From assembly GCA_030512295.1 (NCBI GenBank), contig JAULSR010000011.1:372001-436000 (forward strand): a stretch of 64,000 nucleotides of DNA, written 5' to 3'. A program made the position numbers and the translations under genes. The notes beneath the pieces were generated by a model that saw only the letters and a list, made by a program, of their open reading frames with translations, searched no databases and was not told the origin of the DNA. How positions within the stretch are numbered: position 1 is the first letter of the stretch; each line of letters opens with the position of its first letter. Origin of the DNA: Bombardia bombarda (taxonomy: Eukaryota; Ascomycota; Sordariomycetes; Sordariales; Lasiosphaeriaceae). This document shows, one piece after another, positions 23,601-35,600 of the stretch.

Positions 23601-26600
23601 CTTAGGGTGCCGAATTTTCCACCATAGGCGGCACTTGTCATAGCCAGTAGCATAGCAGCGATACTGACCCATTTTGTCTTGAGCAGAATGTTCACTATCT
23701 GGCTCTGGCCATGTCGGGCTGCTTCGGTCAACGCAGATGCAACTTGGTCGTCAAGTTCCTCAGATGGTTCTGACATTTTGTGGGCCTCTTGAAACTCCAG
23801 CACACGCTTTTCCAGGCCCAATGCAGAGAAAATGGAAAGGGGTTCCAGAGGCGTGCGGGTCGCCAACGGCTGTGACTCAAAGAAGTGCGAACTCGTGGCA
23901 GACCAGTTTCGAAGTCCATCACGATCCTTGAGAATTTTGATGTCTTTCGATAGAATCCGGCGACTGAGATTGTAATGCATCGGCCAGAAGTGAATTGCAT
24001 ACGAGCTTAGGTCAGTTCGGTCGTTTATAGCGGAGTAAACTTCCTTCCCATCATCTCCGAAGGACGCGACAGTAGATGCCAGCTGCTCGAGGGTCCATTT
24101 CGAGTCCAAGATGTCGAAACAGGTGGAGACATGACGCTGATGGCAGTTTTCTTCCACGTCAACTGTATACCAGGGAACTGAAATACCGGCTTTTTGGACA
24201 TGGTGAGGGTCAGGTAGGAAAACCTCCCTCGCCTCCGGGTGGGCGAAACGGACTTCACCATTGTCCACGACCAGCAAAGGTCCCAGATACTCCTGCATCT
24301 CGGAAATGAAACCATCGAAATCGGTCCAGTCGTACTTGGCCTCGTCATCGGTGCCAAGCTCCACCTTGAGTGCTGACTGCAGCTCTCCAACAGTCAGCGG
24401 CCGAAAGGCGAAAGTAACCCACTCGACGAGTCTTTTCGCCCAACCACGCCTCTGGGCGTTACCACCAGCACTATCCAAGAACCTCTTAAATATCTTCTTT
24501 GGCGATAGCGGAGATAACTCGCGTAGTTCTTTCTCAATGGCTGATTTCTTTACCAACCGTGGTATGACAGCCCTGAACCAGGCGACGAGGATGCGGCGCA
24601 AAGCATCATCCACCCCGCAGCCATTGAGAAGTTGACGAAGCTCTGTCTGAAACCCACGAAGGCTGTGAAATTCTTGAATTAACCCATTCGCAAGGTCATG
24701 GACCAGCAGTCCACGTTCAAAGCTGCCTTCAGCGGGGGCAATGTCACTGGTATGGTCGCTCAGGTCGATTGCTGGAAAGTGATTCAGAGCAGTACGAAGT
24801 TCCCCGCCGCCGAGGCTCGTAATCAGCAACCTGAGTGGCGCCTCAGAGTTGGAAGCAATGTTTACAATCTCTGATAGAAACCAGGAACGGGACGACTCCT
24901 CGCACTGGTCCAGGCCGTCCAAGACCCAGCAGATCCGAGAGGTGTTGCCCGACTCAATTCTGATCCTGTTGAGGTAGTGGAAAACGTCCTGTTCTGTCCA
25001 GCAGTTGGGAAAGTCGGGCACCGGGTAACTGGAGGCAACGAGAGTTGCTGGGGAGGAGCGGTGTCGGCTGAATATTTGTGACAGAAAGGCGGTTGCCATT
25101 GCCCGTATCGAGTTGCGGCGAATGTCGTGCCTATCAAATTTGAAGTAGAGGACAAGCTCAGCATTGTAGGTCTTGCCTCTTTGTTGGTCGAGTTTCTGAA
25201 ACCCGTACTCGGCAGCATCGGAGAACTGTGGGTGGCCGTAGATGTGTAGAATCGACATCCCTTGGTGGCTCACAAAATTCTGAAAAATTGGGTTTTGGTC
25301 CAGCCAGCCGAGGTGATGCTCAGGTCCGAATGATGTCCGCTGTGGGTAGATTGGAGGTGCTTTTGACTCAATGAGAGCAACGAATGGTGTGATTTCGTTC
25401 TCAACCCAAGGGACTGACAAAAGTGGTTAGATATAAAGACTCAGCTATTTAGGAGGCATTGTTAGGTGAAGGCGTTAGCTTACATTTCGCCACCCGATCC
25501 ATGGCAGTATCAACTGCATCCTCGCCAAAACTTCCAGGTGCACCAGTAGCAAGATCATAGTTTGGAATTTCCATCCGCAACTCGGTGGGGATACCGAGTG
25601 TTTCAATGAACATGTCGATCGGCTTTGCATGAGTTCATTAGCATTTCGATATGATTGCAAGCATATTCTCGGTCGGTTCCCATGAAGACTTACGCGATCC
25701 GCTGAAGCATACATATTCACCACGGCTACTCGCGCTAGCAGATTTGTCTGCACGAAAGAGTTGTTTATTCGAATAATGGAGTTTGCGAGAGCCTTTGTCG
25801 CTTGCGAGATATGAGAAGTTTGTTTTGCGAAATGCAACAGCCTAGAACATGTATCCTCCATGTTCTCAGTGCTAGTCCATCTGTGAGGGCAGCAAAGAAA
25901 CATCTGAACACGAGAGTAAGAAGCAGTCCAGACACAGACAGCAGAGGATACAAAAGGGCCTGATCAAGACGTACCAAGAAGCGTGTTGAGCTTCTAATAT
26001 CGACGAACTCTGTTGGATATTGGCCTGCGAGGACCATGGCCTCAAAAGTCGATGTTGTTAGGTTCAACTCCATTGCCATCGATCTCAATAATCCAAGTCC
26101 GAACTCACCTGCTTTATAATAATGCCACCTAAGTTGTGGCCAACAAAAGCAAGTGGTCTTGGCTACAATCACAGGCCCAGTCAGTTTCAGTATATAGATA
26201 GGTGCTTCAAACTCTAGATCTGCTTACCGACTCTTGGTCTTTGCGTAGAGCCGCAATCTTCTTCAGCAGTTTTCGTGCTTCCTCACTAATGGCCTCGGCG
26301 GTATAGACCCATCTGGCGGTATCATTCGTGGCATAGCCGTAGTAGATGATTCTCGCCAACTTCTGCTTGCTGTTCAGGAACGTTTTCAACCAGGGGTTGA
26401 CTTCATCGATGGACCATTTGTCCCCAAATCCAAGAATGCCATGGACGTGGACGATGCTGTGAAAGGAGCAGCACGAGTCATACAATTAGCCATCCACGTA
26501 TAACCAGTTGTCTCTGGCAGTTCGCGTGCCGTTGTGACCTACTCAAATGCCTGACCGTCATCTGTATACTTTTCAGTAGTATCAACCAACAGTTCGAACT

Positions 26601-26721
26601 TGGTGATCACGTCATTGTCTGTGGTGCCAGCCTGATTCTCAGCGCCGGGCTCTGTCTCAGCGGGCTCGCCACCGACCGGCGCGGATTGCCCGTCTTGATC
26701 TGCCTGTTCTGGCTGACTCAT
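20633..26721 (-). CDS. NLR-like protein: alpha/beta-hydrolase, NACHT-like, ankyrin repeats, ZZ-like finger
   Basis: STAND/NLR-type intracellular protein of about 1,830 residues; relatives act in non-self recognition and heterokaryon incompatibility. ATG at 26719-26721. Exon 1 encodes an acidic Gln/Glu-rich leader. The alpha/beta-hydrolase domain then spans five short exons: IVHVHGILGFGDKWS (oxyanion region), FVGHNLGG (nucleophile elbow, with Asn where Ser is expected) and FLCCPHRW. The large exon (25420-21050) starts a NACHT-like module. At its P-loop it has ILHIYGHPQFSD, without GxGKS/T. The Walker B (ICWVLDGLDQC) is good. A winged-helix region (FAFRPLTVGELQSAL) and then twenty or more ankyrin repeats follow. 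A 159-nt intron joins YYCDACLY to DIYGKRF and FGFCFRC, completing a ZZ-like zinc finger; the protein ends in an acidic tail at TAA 20633-20635. No internal stop over 1,450 codons argues that it is expressed. Confidence 0.85.
20946..20979. repeat. Perfect 15-bp inverted repeat with 4-nt loop inside the last intron
   Basis: CTGCTCCCAACATTG, loop TGCG, then the exact reverse complement. It lies within the intron at 20891-21049 of the NLR-like gene and could fold as a stable hairpin in the pre-mRNA. Confidence 0.9.
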
Positions 26722-26903
26722 GACGTGATGTGCTGGCTTTTGTAGCTCGGAATCTTGAACTGAAGACTACTCAGAATCCCTTGATATGAAATGGCCGATG
26801 ATCGTAGGTATTTGCGAACCCAGGAGTTGGTGTTCACCTCTGCTACCCAACAGGACCGTGCTGCCTGGCGAAAGCAATCATGACCCCTGTCGTCTCAGCT
26901 AAG

Positions 26904-27171
26904 ACTACAATGCCACCCTGGTTTGTTTGTTAGTTTGGCTTACGGCGCAGGGGTCCCAGTCAAAACTTCAACTTGCAGCAGTTCCACGACCTCACAACGT
27001 ATTTCAACGTTAAAGATTTGCCTGCCTCAACAACACGTCAGCCTCTGTTCTGAGTTTTCCTTTTTATTTGATCAAAACTGGCCGTTTTATCGTTGAGCTA
27101 GAAAGTTTTGGTCCTGGCCCCTGTCCCAAAAACTGAACTAGCTAACAAACAAACCAGGGTGGCATTGTAGT
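26904..27171. mobile_element. MITE-like element, 268 bp, with 30-bp perfect terminal inverted repeats
   Basis: The arms 26904-26933 and 27142-27171 are exact reverse complements. Similarity continues imperfectly inward for about 40 more bases (cagggg...aaaactt in both arms). The core has no coding capacity. TA dinucleotides sit at both ends of the CAATGCCACCC terminus, as expected for a Tc1/mariner-type target duplication, though the flanking A and C are also palindromic. It lies 183 bp upstream of the NLR-like start codon. Confidence 0.85.
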
Positions 27172-27337
27172 TCAGTGCCCGCCGGGGTATGCATGCAACC
27201 ATCGAAGACAGCACATATGATTGGGCCTGTGGCTGCTGTGCCTCAAAACAATACAGTGTGAATGATGTTCGCTCCTTACTGTAAGTTGTGCTAATTACGG
27301 TACCTCAGCCAGCTGCAAACTGCTGCCTGCACGAAAA

Positions 27338-28221
27338 CTACCTAGGCTTGTCATCTTCATCGCCCCCCTCTTTCCTCAACGCTCCCTCCCAAAGCTTCGC
27401 CATAGTGATATCGGCAATGGACTCCATATCCACGCTGCCCAAGTTTAGCTCGTCGTACTTGTCGTTGGTAGGGTCTAGCGTCGGATCAAATAGGATGGGG
27501 TCGTCGAGCGGGGTAGAGCCAAAGAGGGTCTCGAGGTTGCTTCTCCAGTCGGCCTTGACCTTCATTGTAAAATCGCAACGGAAGATCTCCTCTGTCCTCC
27601 TCTTGAGCAGGATGGCGGCAGTCATGGACATAGGTACACCAGTCTTGGTGTCGTTGTTCTCCATCAGGGTCCAGGAGGCGCAGTTGGACTTGCCAAAGTT
27701 GCGGCCGCGCAAGTCGATAGAGCCTATTACAGTAGTCGCGTTGTCCAGCCCCCTCTCCACGGTACGCGACCAGTTTACCCCTCCGCTGAGGCCCGCCCCC
27801 GCCACCGCGGCAGCACTGAGCGTTAGATGAGCACCTTGTGTGACGGACTCGGCCTGGGTTGTGGGCAACATGCTGAAGCGACGTTGGGCGCAATATCGCA
27901 CACCTCTGGGTCCGGGCTGCCGGGCTTATTGCTGGCGAAGCGAAGCTCAATGTCGGCCGAAACTATGCGTCGAGCGCGTTTTCGAGGGTCGAAACGGAAC
28001 TGCAGCACCACCAAGGTGCAAAATGTGTCGCCCTCCTCGTCGAACAGACCGTGGATAACGTCGACACAAGAGCAGCGAATGTCGACGGCACCCTTGCGTT
28101 CGATGACGTTGCTGCGCTGGTACGGACTTGCCGGGTCGTTCTGTGTGCGAAAACTGCTGCCTTTGTCGCCAGTGGGCAGCAAATCGATGCTGAAGTCTGC
28201 GAATTCCCCATCTGCCGCCAT
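27338..28221 (-). CDS. Fungal protein of unknown function (one apparent frameshift)
   Basis: ATG at 28219-28221 (MAADGEFADFSIDLLP). About 290 residues, no signal peptide, mostly beta/polar composition. The first part runs to EVCDIAPN. The second, FSMLPTTQAESVTQGAHL onward through VIGSIDLRGRNFGKSN and KADWRSNLETLF to the stop at 27338, is in another frame. The slip is at about 27878 (AACGTCGC, where one more G gives the continuous reading PNGRFSML). The gap cannot be a normal intron (29 nt at most). It sits between two large ankyrin genes. Family not recognised and no function inferred. Confidence 0.6.
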
Positions 28222-28994
28222 CTTGAGTGTAAGTGGGGTTTTCTTTTCACTTTTTTTTTTTTTTGGCGGGGGGAAAAGGGACCAAGTGGAGGAGAAGTCG
28301 CGTTCCAGCGCCGATGGGAAGGAGCAACTGGTGGCAGTAACGACTACAGCAATAAATATCAGGCGCCTTCTAGCATCTTCCATGGCAAAGCTCAGCACTT
28401 ACCCTAACCTACTCACCCAAGTGCCTTGATTGCCGATATTCACAGCCTCCTTGCTAAGTCTAGGACCCCTCATCCATCTTCGGCTCCCTCGTGAGATGAG
28501 TTTAGTGCATTCTATTTCCAGCGATGCGCACCACCCGAAACACATGCCTTACCCCAATGCAGATACTGGGTGCTGACCACGGCCGAACGCCTGTGCCGGA
28601 TTACTAGCAGAACCAGAGTGGGTGAAACATGCTGTGTCGACTTCAATGCATCAGAGCATCAGAGTCACATCGCAGCCTTTGATCGCCTCGATCACCTGTT
28701 GTGCACCAGGGTCGGACTAGACAAGGCGGGGCCATGCCAAATACCTCCACAGTGCAAGCGTTCGGCGACATGGTGGGGCGACATGGTGGGTGGGATCGAG
28801 GGGGCGCTTCCAGCTGCTGACCTGCATGAAGGAGCACGAAGGACCATGGACGAGCATGGGTGTAAGCCGAGATAGGCAGACGAGGCTCTGTCGACAAGTT
28901 CGTCCCCCCTCAAGCTACTCACGCGAATCGATCAACCAATCTCCCGTGGCATGACTTCCATCGAATCCCAAGACAGTGATCAGTTTGGGCCAAA
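28222..28994. other. Intergenic region upstream of the ankyrin-subtilase gene
   Basis: Divergent promoter region between the unknown gene (-) and the ankyrin-subtilase gene (+). A T12 run lies at 28251-28263. No other feature supported. Confidence 0.4.
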
Positions 28995-31900
28995 ATGACG
29001 CAAAAACAGCCAGTAGTGGTCGTAGACGACGTAGACGGAGAGTCCAGCGATGGCTATGACGACGACCCCGTCTTGCTCCCGGCCATCGATCAAGAAGACC
29101 CAGTCTTGGCCACATTCGAGACCATCATCCAAAAAGGAGTGCGAAATGAGCTGGACCTGAGCAGCCCCGAGAAGCGAACTGCTTTTCTCAATTCGTACGG
29201 CACCAATGTGCTCACAGATCGCACCCGCGCCGGCGAGACCATCCTACATCTCCTGGCCGAGAGGTTGGCCTACAAGAATCTCATCCGCCTGCTCGTGCGC
29301 AAGTTTCGCAGTCTTCTGGACGAGAGGGATCACAGGAACAGAACGCCTCTCTACCTTGCCATTGCCACGCGGAACGTCGTCTTTATAGAGGTGGTTTGCT
29401 TGGAGCGAGCCAAAGATGTCGACAGGCTGATCAGCATGCAGTGCGAGACGGCGAGGAACAGCATACATGCCGCCATACACTACGATCTCGCATATGGGAA
29501 AACGTCCGGCAGTTTAGAGGCGACGCTGAAGCTTATCAATATGGCATCTGAGACAACATTGTGTGCCAAAGACCAGGATGGCTGCACACCTTTACATCTG
29601 GCCGTCGATTATGCTCGGTGCAAGCCATCTCAGCTGGTCATAGTGCGTACGCTCATCGCTCAGGGCGACAAAGCACTGGATGAACTCACCGCTAAGCCAG
29701 GTGACTTGTCTGTTTATCAATATCACCAGTATACTCGCGACCAGCTATATCAAAAGAGCGCCCATACTGGAGGGGGGCATGCCGCAGCGCAGGCGGAGGA
29801 TGGCAGTTCTGGGGGAGTTGCCCAAGCAGTACGAAAGGCCCAAGTACACCGCCCAGAAAACAAGGCGGGCGCTACGGGACACACAGAGAACGTGATACAT
29901 GTCGCCCAGCAGCTCGTCGCAGAGCAACGGTTGAGAAACGTGGCGAAAACGACCTCGCAAGTGTCTGACGAGCCCGTGACTCTGCAGTTGAAACGACGAC
30001 CAACAGGAAATGTTGGAGCAACTCATGGCGAGCAGGGCCAGAGAGAACGCGAGAGCAGGGCTCGTCATGTTGATGTTTTTCTGAATGAGGAAAACGCCAA
30101 CAAGATCCGTGAAGAGATTAAACTCCATTACCTTCGCACAACATTCGTGGCCGACGACACCCCTCATGACCATGATGCGGGTATTACTACCAGAGACCAA
30201 CGCAAAGCCGTCAAATTCCTTCATGGCGCGAACCTTGCCAGTATGTTATCATCCTTGAGGTTCGGCCTTTGTCCAATGCGTCAACCAGTGCTAATTTGGA
30301 ACATATCTCCAGGCATCAATCTGTGCTTTGACTATTCAAGATGCCCGCCTGCCATTTCCAAAGACTCATTTGAACAGAGTTACGATCACATGAACATGGA
30401 TAATGTGCTCCGTTATGTAGCATTTGGCACGGTGGAGTTGGACAAGCCTCCTCCGCCAACAAACCCGAAACTGGCCAAAAGATTGACCTCGCTGGCAAAG
30501 TCTGGCCGGGGACGGAGCGATCTTGTCTTTTTCTTTAACTGGTTGCAAAGAAAAAAGGTCAGCTACATCATCAAGGTCATTGTTGACGACCTGCAGGACA
30601 GACCGCACTGTGATAAAGCGATTGAGGATTCGCTGAAACCGTTTGACATCGAGATTCTGGACTGGCAAAGGCTCGACCTATGTCCCGAGACGATCTTCAA
30701 TGCTTGCCGGAACGTCAGGGAGATCAACCTGCGCTGGAGTGGTAACCGGGCTATGCTTCGAGCATGGAGCGAGCCTGAAGGTCTCCCCCGACTACCAAAT
30801 CTGGAAAAGGTGCACTTGATTTGGAATGCCGACCAGGTGCGTATATGTCAGCAGCAGACGTCCATCACCAATTTCTTAGTACTGACATAAATCAGGCCTT
30901 GGAAACTGTAGATCGAGTTCGGTCAAATATCGTCGACTTTCAAGCTCGCGTTGAAAAGTCACTAAAAGCCATATCCAGCGGCAGTGCAGAAAGAAAGATA
31001 CTCATTTACAGCATACAAGACAACGTCCCCGACAGCGAGCATCTTGTCCATGCCAACGACCCTGCAAAGCCGCTGCACACCAGCGAGAGGGGTATGCACA
31101 AATGGCTGGACTGCATGGACAAATTTGCGGACGAAATCCAGGGCGTCGCAGTCCCCGACACGGCCGAGGAGCTGCTGAGAAAGGACATCACCATTGCGCT
31201 GATCGATGACGGCGTGAATCCCGAGACAGAGTCGCTCCGGGGGAAGGTGATTGGCGGCGACACATTCGACCGAGGCTTTCCTCACGACAATGGCCCCAGC
31301 CCCTACTATGTCTCCAGCCGGGGCCACGGTACCGTCATGGCTGACATGATCTGCCGCGTTTTCCCACTGGCCAAGCTATATGTCCTCAAGCTCGAAGCCC
31401 ACGAGAGCCCAGAAGCAATTGATGGCCATCGTAACGAAATTTCAGCGCAAAGCGCAGCTTTGGTAGGCAATCTTTTTTTTTTTTTTTTTTTTCATATTTG
31501 CACATCTTCCCACCCCTCAACTCCACCCCACACACTTCCCTACCAGCGCTAACCACACAACACAGGCCGTCGACGCCGCCGTAGACAAAAAAGTCGACGT
31601 CATCTCCATGTCCTGGACCGTCAAGATGACCAACGAAAACAAGGAAGGCATCGCCTCCCTCCGCTCAGCCGTCCTCCGCGCCCTCGACCAGGGCATCCTG
31701 ATCTTTTGCGCAGCCGGCGACACGGGCGCCATCATCGACAGCGAGTTCCCCTACTCGATCGACACCACGCGCATCTTCCGCATCGGGGCCGCCATGGCCG
31801 ACGGCCGCATGTGGGGGCCCACGGGTTCCCCGCTCAACCTCAGCTTCATCCTGCCCGGCCACAACATCGTCTCGCGCAACCCGCACCGCGAGGCGGCCAT

Positions 31901-32285
31901 GCCGGGCGGCTTCGAGGAGAACACGGGCTCGTCGGTGGCGACGGCGCTGGCGGCCGGGCTCGCGGCGCTGGTGCTGCATTGTATTAGGCTGGGGGCGATC
32001 TTTACCGAGATGGAGAAGAGGCAGCAGCAGGGGAAGTTGGAGGGGGCCGGTCTGGCGGCGGTCAGGTTGGCGGACTTTGCGAGCGTCAAGGCGCATGACA
32101 ATATGAAGAGCGTGCTGAAGGCGATTGGGCTGGATGATAGCCAGCAGAAGTTTATTGAGGTGTGGAGGAGGTTTGAGGAGCCGGCGGCGGGGTTGAAGGC
32201 GGCGACGGGGGGGGCGGCGCAGATGGCGGTTGTGGTGGAGCTGGCGAGGAGGTTGGCGTTGAGTGTGAGGAGTACGAATGCGTGA
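28995..32285 (+). CDS. Ankyrin-repeat / subtilisin-like serine protease fusion
   Basis: Intracellular S8 protease with an N-terminal ankyrin region; no signal peptide. Exons are 28995-30240, 30313-30836, 30896-31462 and 31566-32285. The first intron is a multiple of three with no stop, so retention would keep frame. Ankyrin units occupy about residues 60-240 (ETILHLLAERLAYKNLIRLL; RTPLYLAIATRN; CTPLHLAVDYA). A polar linker with KRRPTGN and a helical region follow. The catalytic triad is complete: Asp in ITIALIDDGVN, His in SSRGHGTVMADMI, Ser in NTGSSVATALAAG (GSS in place of the usual GTS). An intron separates ISAQSAAL from AVDAAVDKKVDVISMSW. Protease-ankyrin proteins of this kind resemble effector arms of fungal NLR-like immunity; that role is inferred from architecture and the neighbouring NLR-like gene. 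Confidence 0.88.
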
Positions 32286-32301
32286 GGGGGGATGGTGGAT
32301 A

Positions 32302-32410
32302 GTGGTTTTTTGGATAGGTGGTATACACCCTGTATAAGCGGTCTTTTGGATAGGTGGTATATATCCTGTATAAGTGGTCTTTTGGATAGGTGGTATATAC
32401 TCTGTATAGG
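32302..32410. repeat. Tandem repeat, three units of about 36 bp
   Basis: Unit core TTTTGGATAGGTGGTATA followed by CACCCTGTATAAG or variants; units begin near 32302, 32340 and 32376. It lies 17 nt after the protease stop codon, probably in its 3' UTR. Confidence 0.85.
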
Positions 32411-32589
32411 AGAGTCATTATGAGATTTATATCTTAGTGCTATAGGTGGGAGGGTAGACCGTAAGAGGTTGGAGAGAAGCTTCCTTTGTAAACGAGAGAA
32501 ATAGGAGACTGCTCTTTTGTCCTGCACCCTTAGCCAGAGATTCTGACCATGAGCAGTATCCGACTACTAAGCTTTTGCTTGGTTTCCAC

Positions 32590-32694
32590 GGTCTGGTGGT
32601 CTAGCGGTATGATTCTCGCTTAGGGTACACCCTAATAGCAACATAGGCTTCAAAAATATGCGAGAGGTCCCGGGTTCAATCCCCGGCCAGACCC
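32590..32694 (+). tRNA. tRNA-Pro (AGG) with a 33-nt intron
   Basis: Acceptor stem GGTCTGG pairs with CCAGACC (32687-32693), discriminator C. D arm TGGTCTAGCGGTATGA. Anticodon stem CTCGC pairs with GCGAG. The loop TTAGGG carries anticodon AGG at 32622-32624. An intron occupies about 32626-32658, just 3' of position 37, the canonical eukaryotic site. T arm CCCGGGTTCAATCCCCGG. A TTTTT run at about 32717 can terminate RNA polymerase III. Mature length 72 nt plus CCA. A-box and B-box (GGTTCAATCC) promoters are internal. Confidence 0.95.
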
Positions 32695-35600
32695 GAAAAC
32701 TATTCTATTGTTCTCTTTTTGCCTTTTTCATGCTTTTCTGGGCTGCCTCTTTTTTGCCAGTCATGTGTGTGTGTGTAGTATCATAGAATCGTCTGTAACT
32801 GACAAACAACCTCGTGCTTAAATCGATTTTAATTGTTATTTCTGTATTAAACCTTGATATTTGTTTCTTCTACGGAACTTGGATAATTGCTAGAAGAACA
32901 GGTTTAATGTTGCAGTTAATAACTATTTCTTTCTTTTTTGCTCTGAGAATGGGGTAATTTAACATGCGTACCTTGATGCGTGCTTGCATACTGTTTTTGT
33001 TTGTTATGGTACAACCGCAAGCTACCCAATTTCAAAATTTCTAACGATTCCACACCTCAGGTCCATTTACCATCAATGGCCCGCCCATCAGAACGCATCA
33101 CTGGTTTTGCTCTCTATGATGAGCATATCATTGCAGTGATATTCCGGCCTTTCTCATTAGATCATCAATCTCTTATGGTCTAGTAGTTCAGTCACACTCT
33201 GTACCTGATAGTCTGGGCTAAACGTCACATGAATACAGAAACGTCACTAAGTTTGATTTGTAGTAAATTTGATGTTCGACGTGTTTCAGATACCTAGCTC
33301 AGTTATCCTAACTAGAATACCATCATACCTCAGGATTGATGACTGAGAACTCAACTGGTGTTAGTTCTGTGGTGGCGATATTGCAATGGTTGAAGATATA
33401 CTAAATACTCAAACCCCCGCCACAACTCCCTAAGTGTCCAAAGACTGATTATCTCGTTACATCAGTTTCAATAATATCCTCGCTTTAGGGTTCTCGTTAT
33501 TCTTCGGGCTACTACTACGACATACACACGTTTAAATCAGCTTCCGAGATATCCACATGTAGCGGGATAAGGAATAGACTCTTGAAATTTTACGTATGTA
33601 TGGAGATTTTCAACATTAACTGCAAGACAGGCAATAAACAGTTAACCACAGCTATGGTTTGGACAACCTGCATGAAGAACACAAAGACAAGAGCATCTGT
33701 TCCAATGCAGTCATGTTTGTGCATCTGCGGCTTGGAGTTCACCAACGCCAGGGTGGAGTGCTCAAGAGGCAGATAATGGGGATGGAGAAATGCCAAAAAA
33801 ACAACTCTAATTGACAATCTATGTTTCACTACACGTGCAACTTTGTCTATAATTGAGGCTATCCTGCGGTAAGGGAGCGTGCCTTAAGCTCTGCATGTAG
33901 GCGTGCAGCTTGCATCTACCCCTATTTTAACGAACTTGTAAACACTCGCATGACGCGTGACCTTCAACCAACCAACGAGGGCCAACCAGGTAAAGTGCTG
34001 GCATAAAAACAGCTTCGTCATCGACAGTAGCCAGTAGCCAGCGGCGGAGCTCGAAGGAGCAGATTGTTTAGTATATGATGGGAAGTAGCGAAAGCGAGAC
34101 AGCTGATGTTTAACAAACTTGACTCGCCCGTCATGGGGGTGGATACAAGAGGTGTGCGCTGTCTGTTAAAAAGTGCCCGGTGACAAATCGGCTGTTAGCT
34201 GCTGAGCCGAGCGTCCCCAGTTTTGACACAGACAAGGTCGGCTGCACTAACAACCGAACGCGTGGGCATCTGCACCCCATAAACCGGGACGCTTCATCTC
34301 AGATGTGCTCTGTATGACAAAATGACAACCACAATCAGGCGTACTAAGTCTAGAACCCCCGGGCGCAGGGAGCACTGGCTGGGCAGCCATGGCTTTTCAT
34401 GTGAAGGGAGACCTAGTAAGTAACCCTACCGACCGGCACCTGGGAATTGAAGAATGCAATGGATACTGGACGAAGGAAGGGAACCCACTCTTGAAGGTCC
34501 CGAGGCCGCCGCCAGTGCCCGCTGAAATCACAAGGATAGAATGAGGTTCCAGTTGTTCCGGGGAGCATGGCACAAAATCGTGACATCGGATACGCGGGTA
34601 GAGTGAACTAAGAGCTACCTGGTAAGCAAGGACGGGGACGCTTCGGATAGACGCGCCCCATGCGTTAGTAAAACTTTTGGGCTGGAATGTGATCGCCCAG
34701 ACATTATACGGGATATCCAGTTTTGTAGTGTAGCTCATGCACGTCTTCAATTTAGACTTGGAGTGCTTTTGCCCTGCATTTGCTTGACATGTCTTTGCCA
34801 ATTTTGGATATATCATGGGCTTCGGTCAGCAGACAATATTCCATACGAACTGTATCCTGTACTGTGTAATGTGGGCGCAAGTTCTTTGCTGCGGATGTAT
34901 TGGCAGCCCAACAATCGTATCGGAGTTTTCTTCAAGTTAATTATTTACTGTGGTCGCGCTGGTGACTGGTGAGTGGTGACAGGTACCTAGCTGTGGCGGC
35001 TAGTGTCGTACTGCGTCCTGTTCAGGCTGTTGAAATCTCGCTTCCCGTCTTGGTTGGGGCTATGCCAAACGCAATCAATTGCCAGTTGACTGCAGCTGGC
35101 AGCGCAGGGAAGAGTGACAAAACTTCGAATGAATCTTGGCTGGATCTATCTTGGCCGGAAGCGATGCAGCCGCTTCCTGCTTCTGCCGTGCTTGTTGATG
35201 GTCTTGTCCTGCAGCCGTGCTGCAACCATCCCGCCGCAACACGAAGTGCAAAGTCATCCGCTCGGTGTTTGGTGGGGCAGCCCTTCGTATTTCAACATGC
35301 GACTTTTTTTCTGCCGCGTCAGCGAGCAACACTTGGCCCGGCGTGACAGCAAGCTAAGAAGCATGCACCAGTACTAGGCTAGTGCCAACTGCCAGCAGGG
35401 CCACTTGTCTTTGATTAAACCTGCCTGATATCTGAACATTTCAATAAACTCCTCGGGCTGCTGGTGATTGTTATAGAATAATGATGTGGAAGAGAGAAGG
35501 AAGACAGGCAGCCCAAGAGGACCTGGTCGGTGACGGCAGCGGCAGGCTCCCGTCGGGTGTTTGTTGTTTCATGTTCAGATCCCAGTGCCAAGGTGCCCTA

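Noticed and set aside
27288..27830. 180-codon plus-strand frame
   Set aside because: Antisense of the unknown gene at 27338-28221, whose minus-strand reading is more protein-like.
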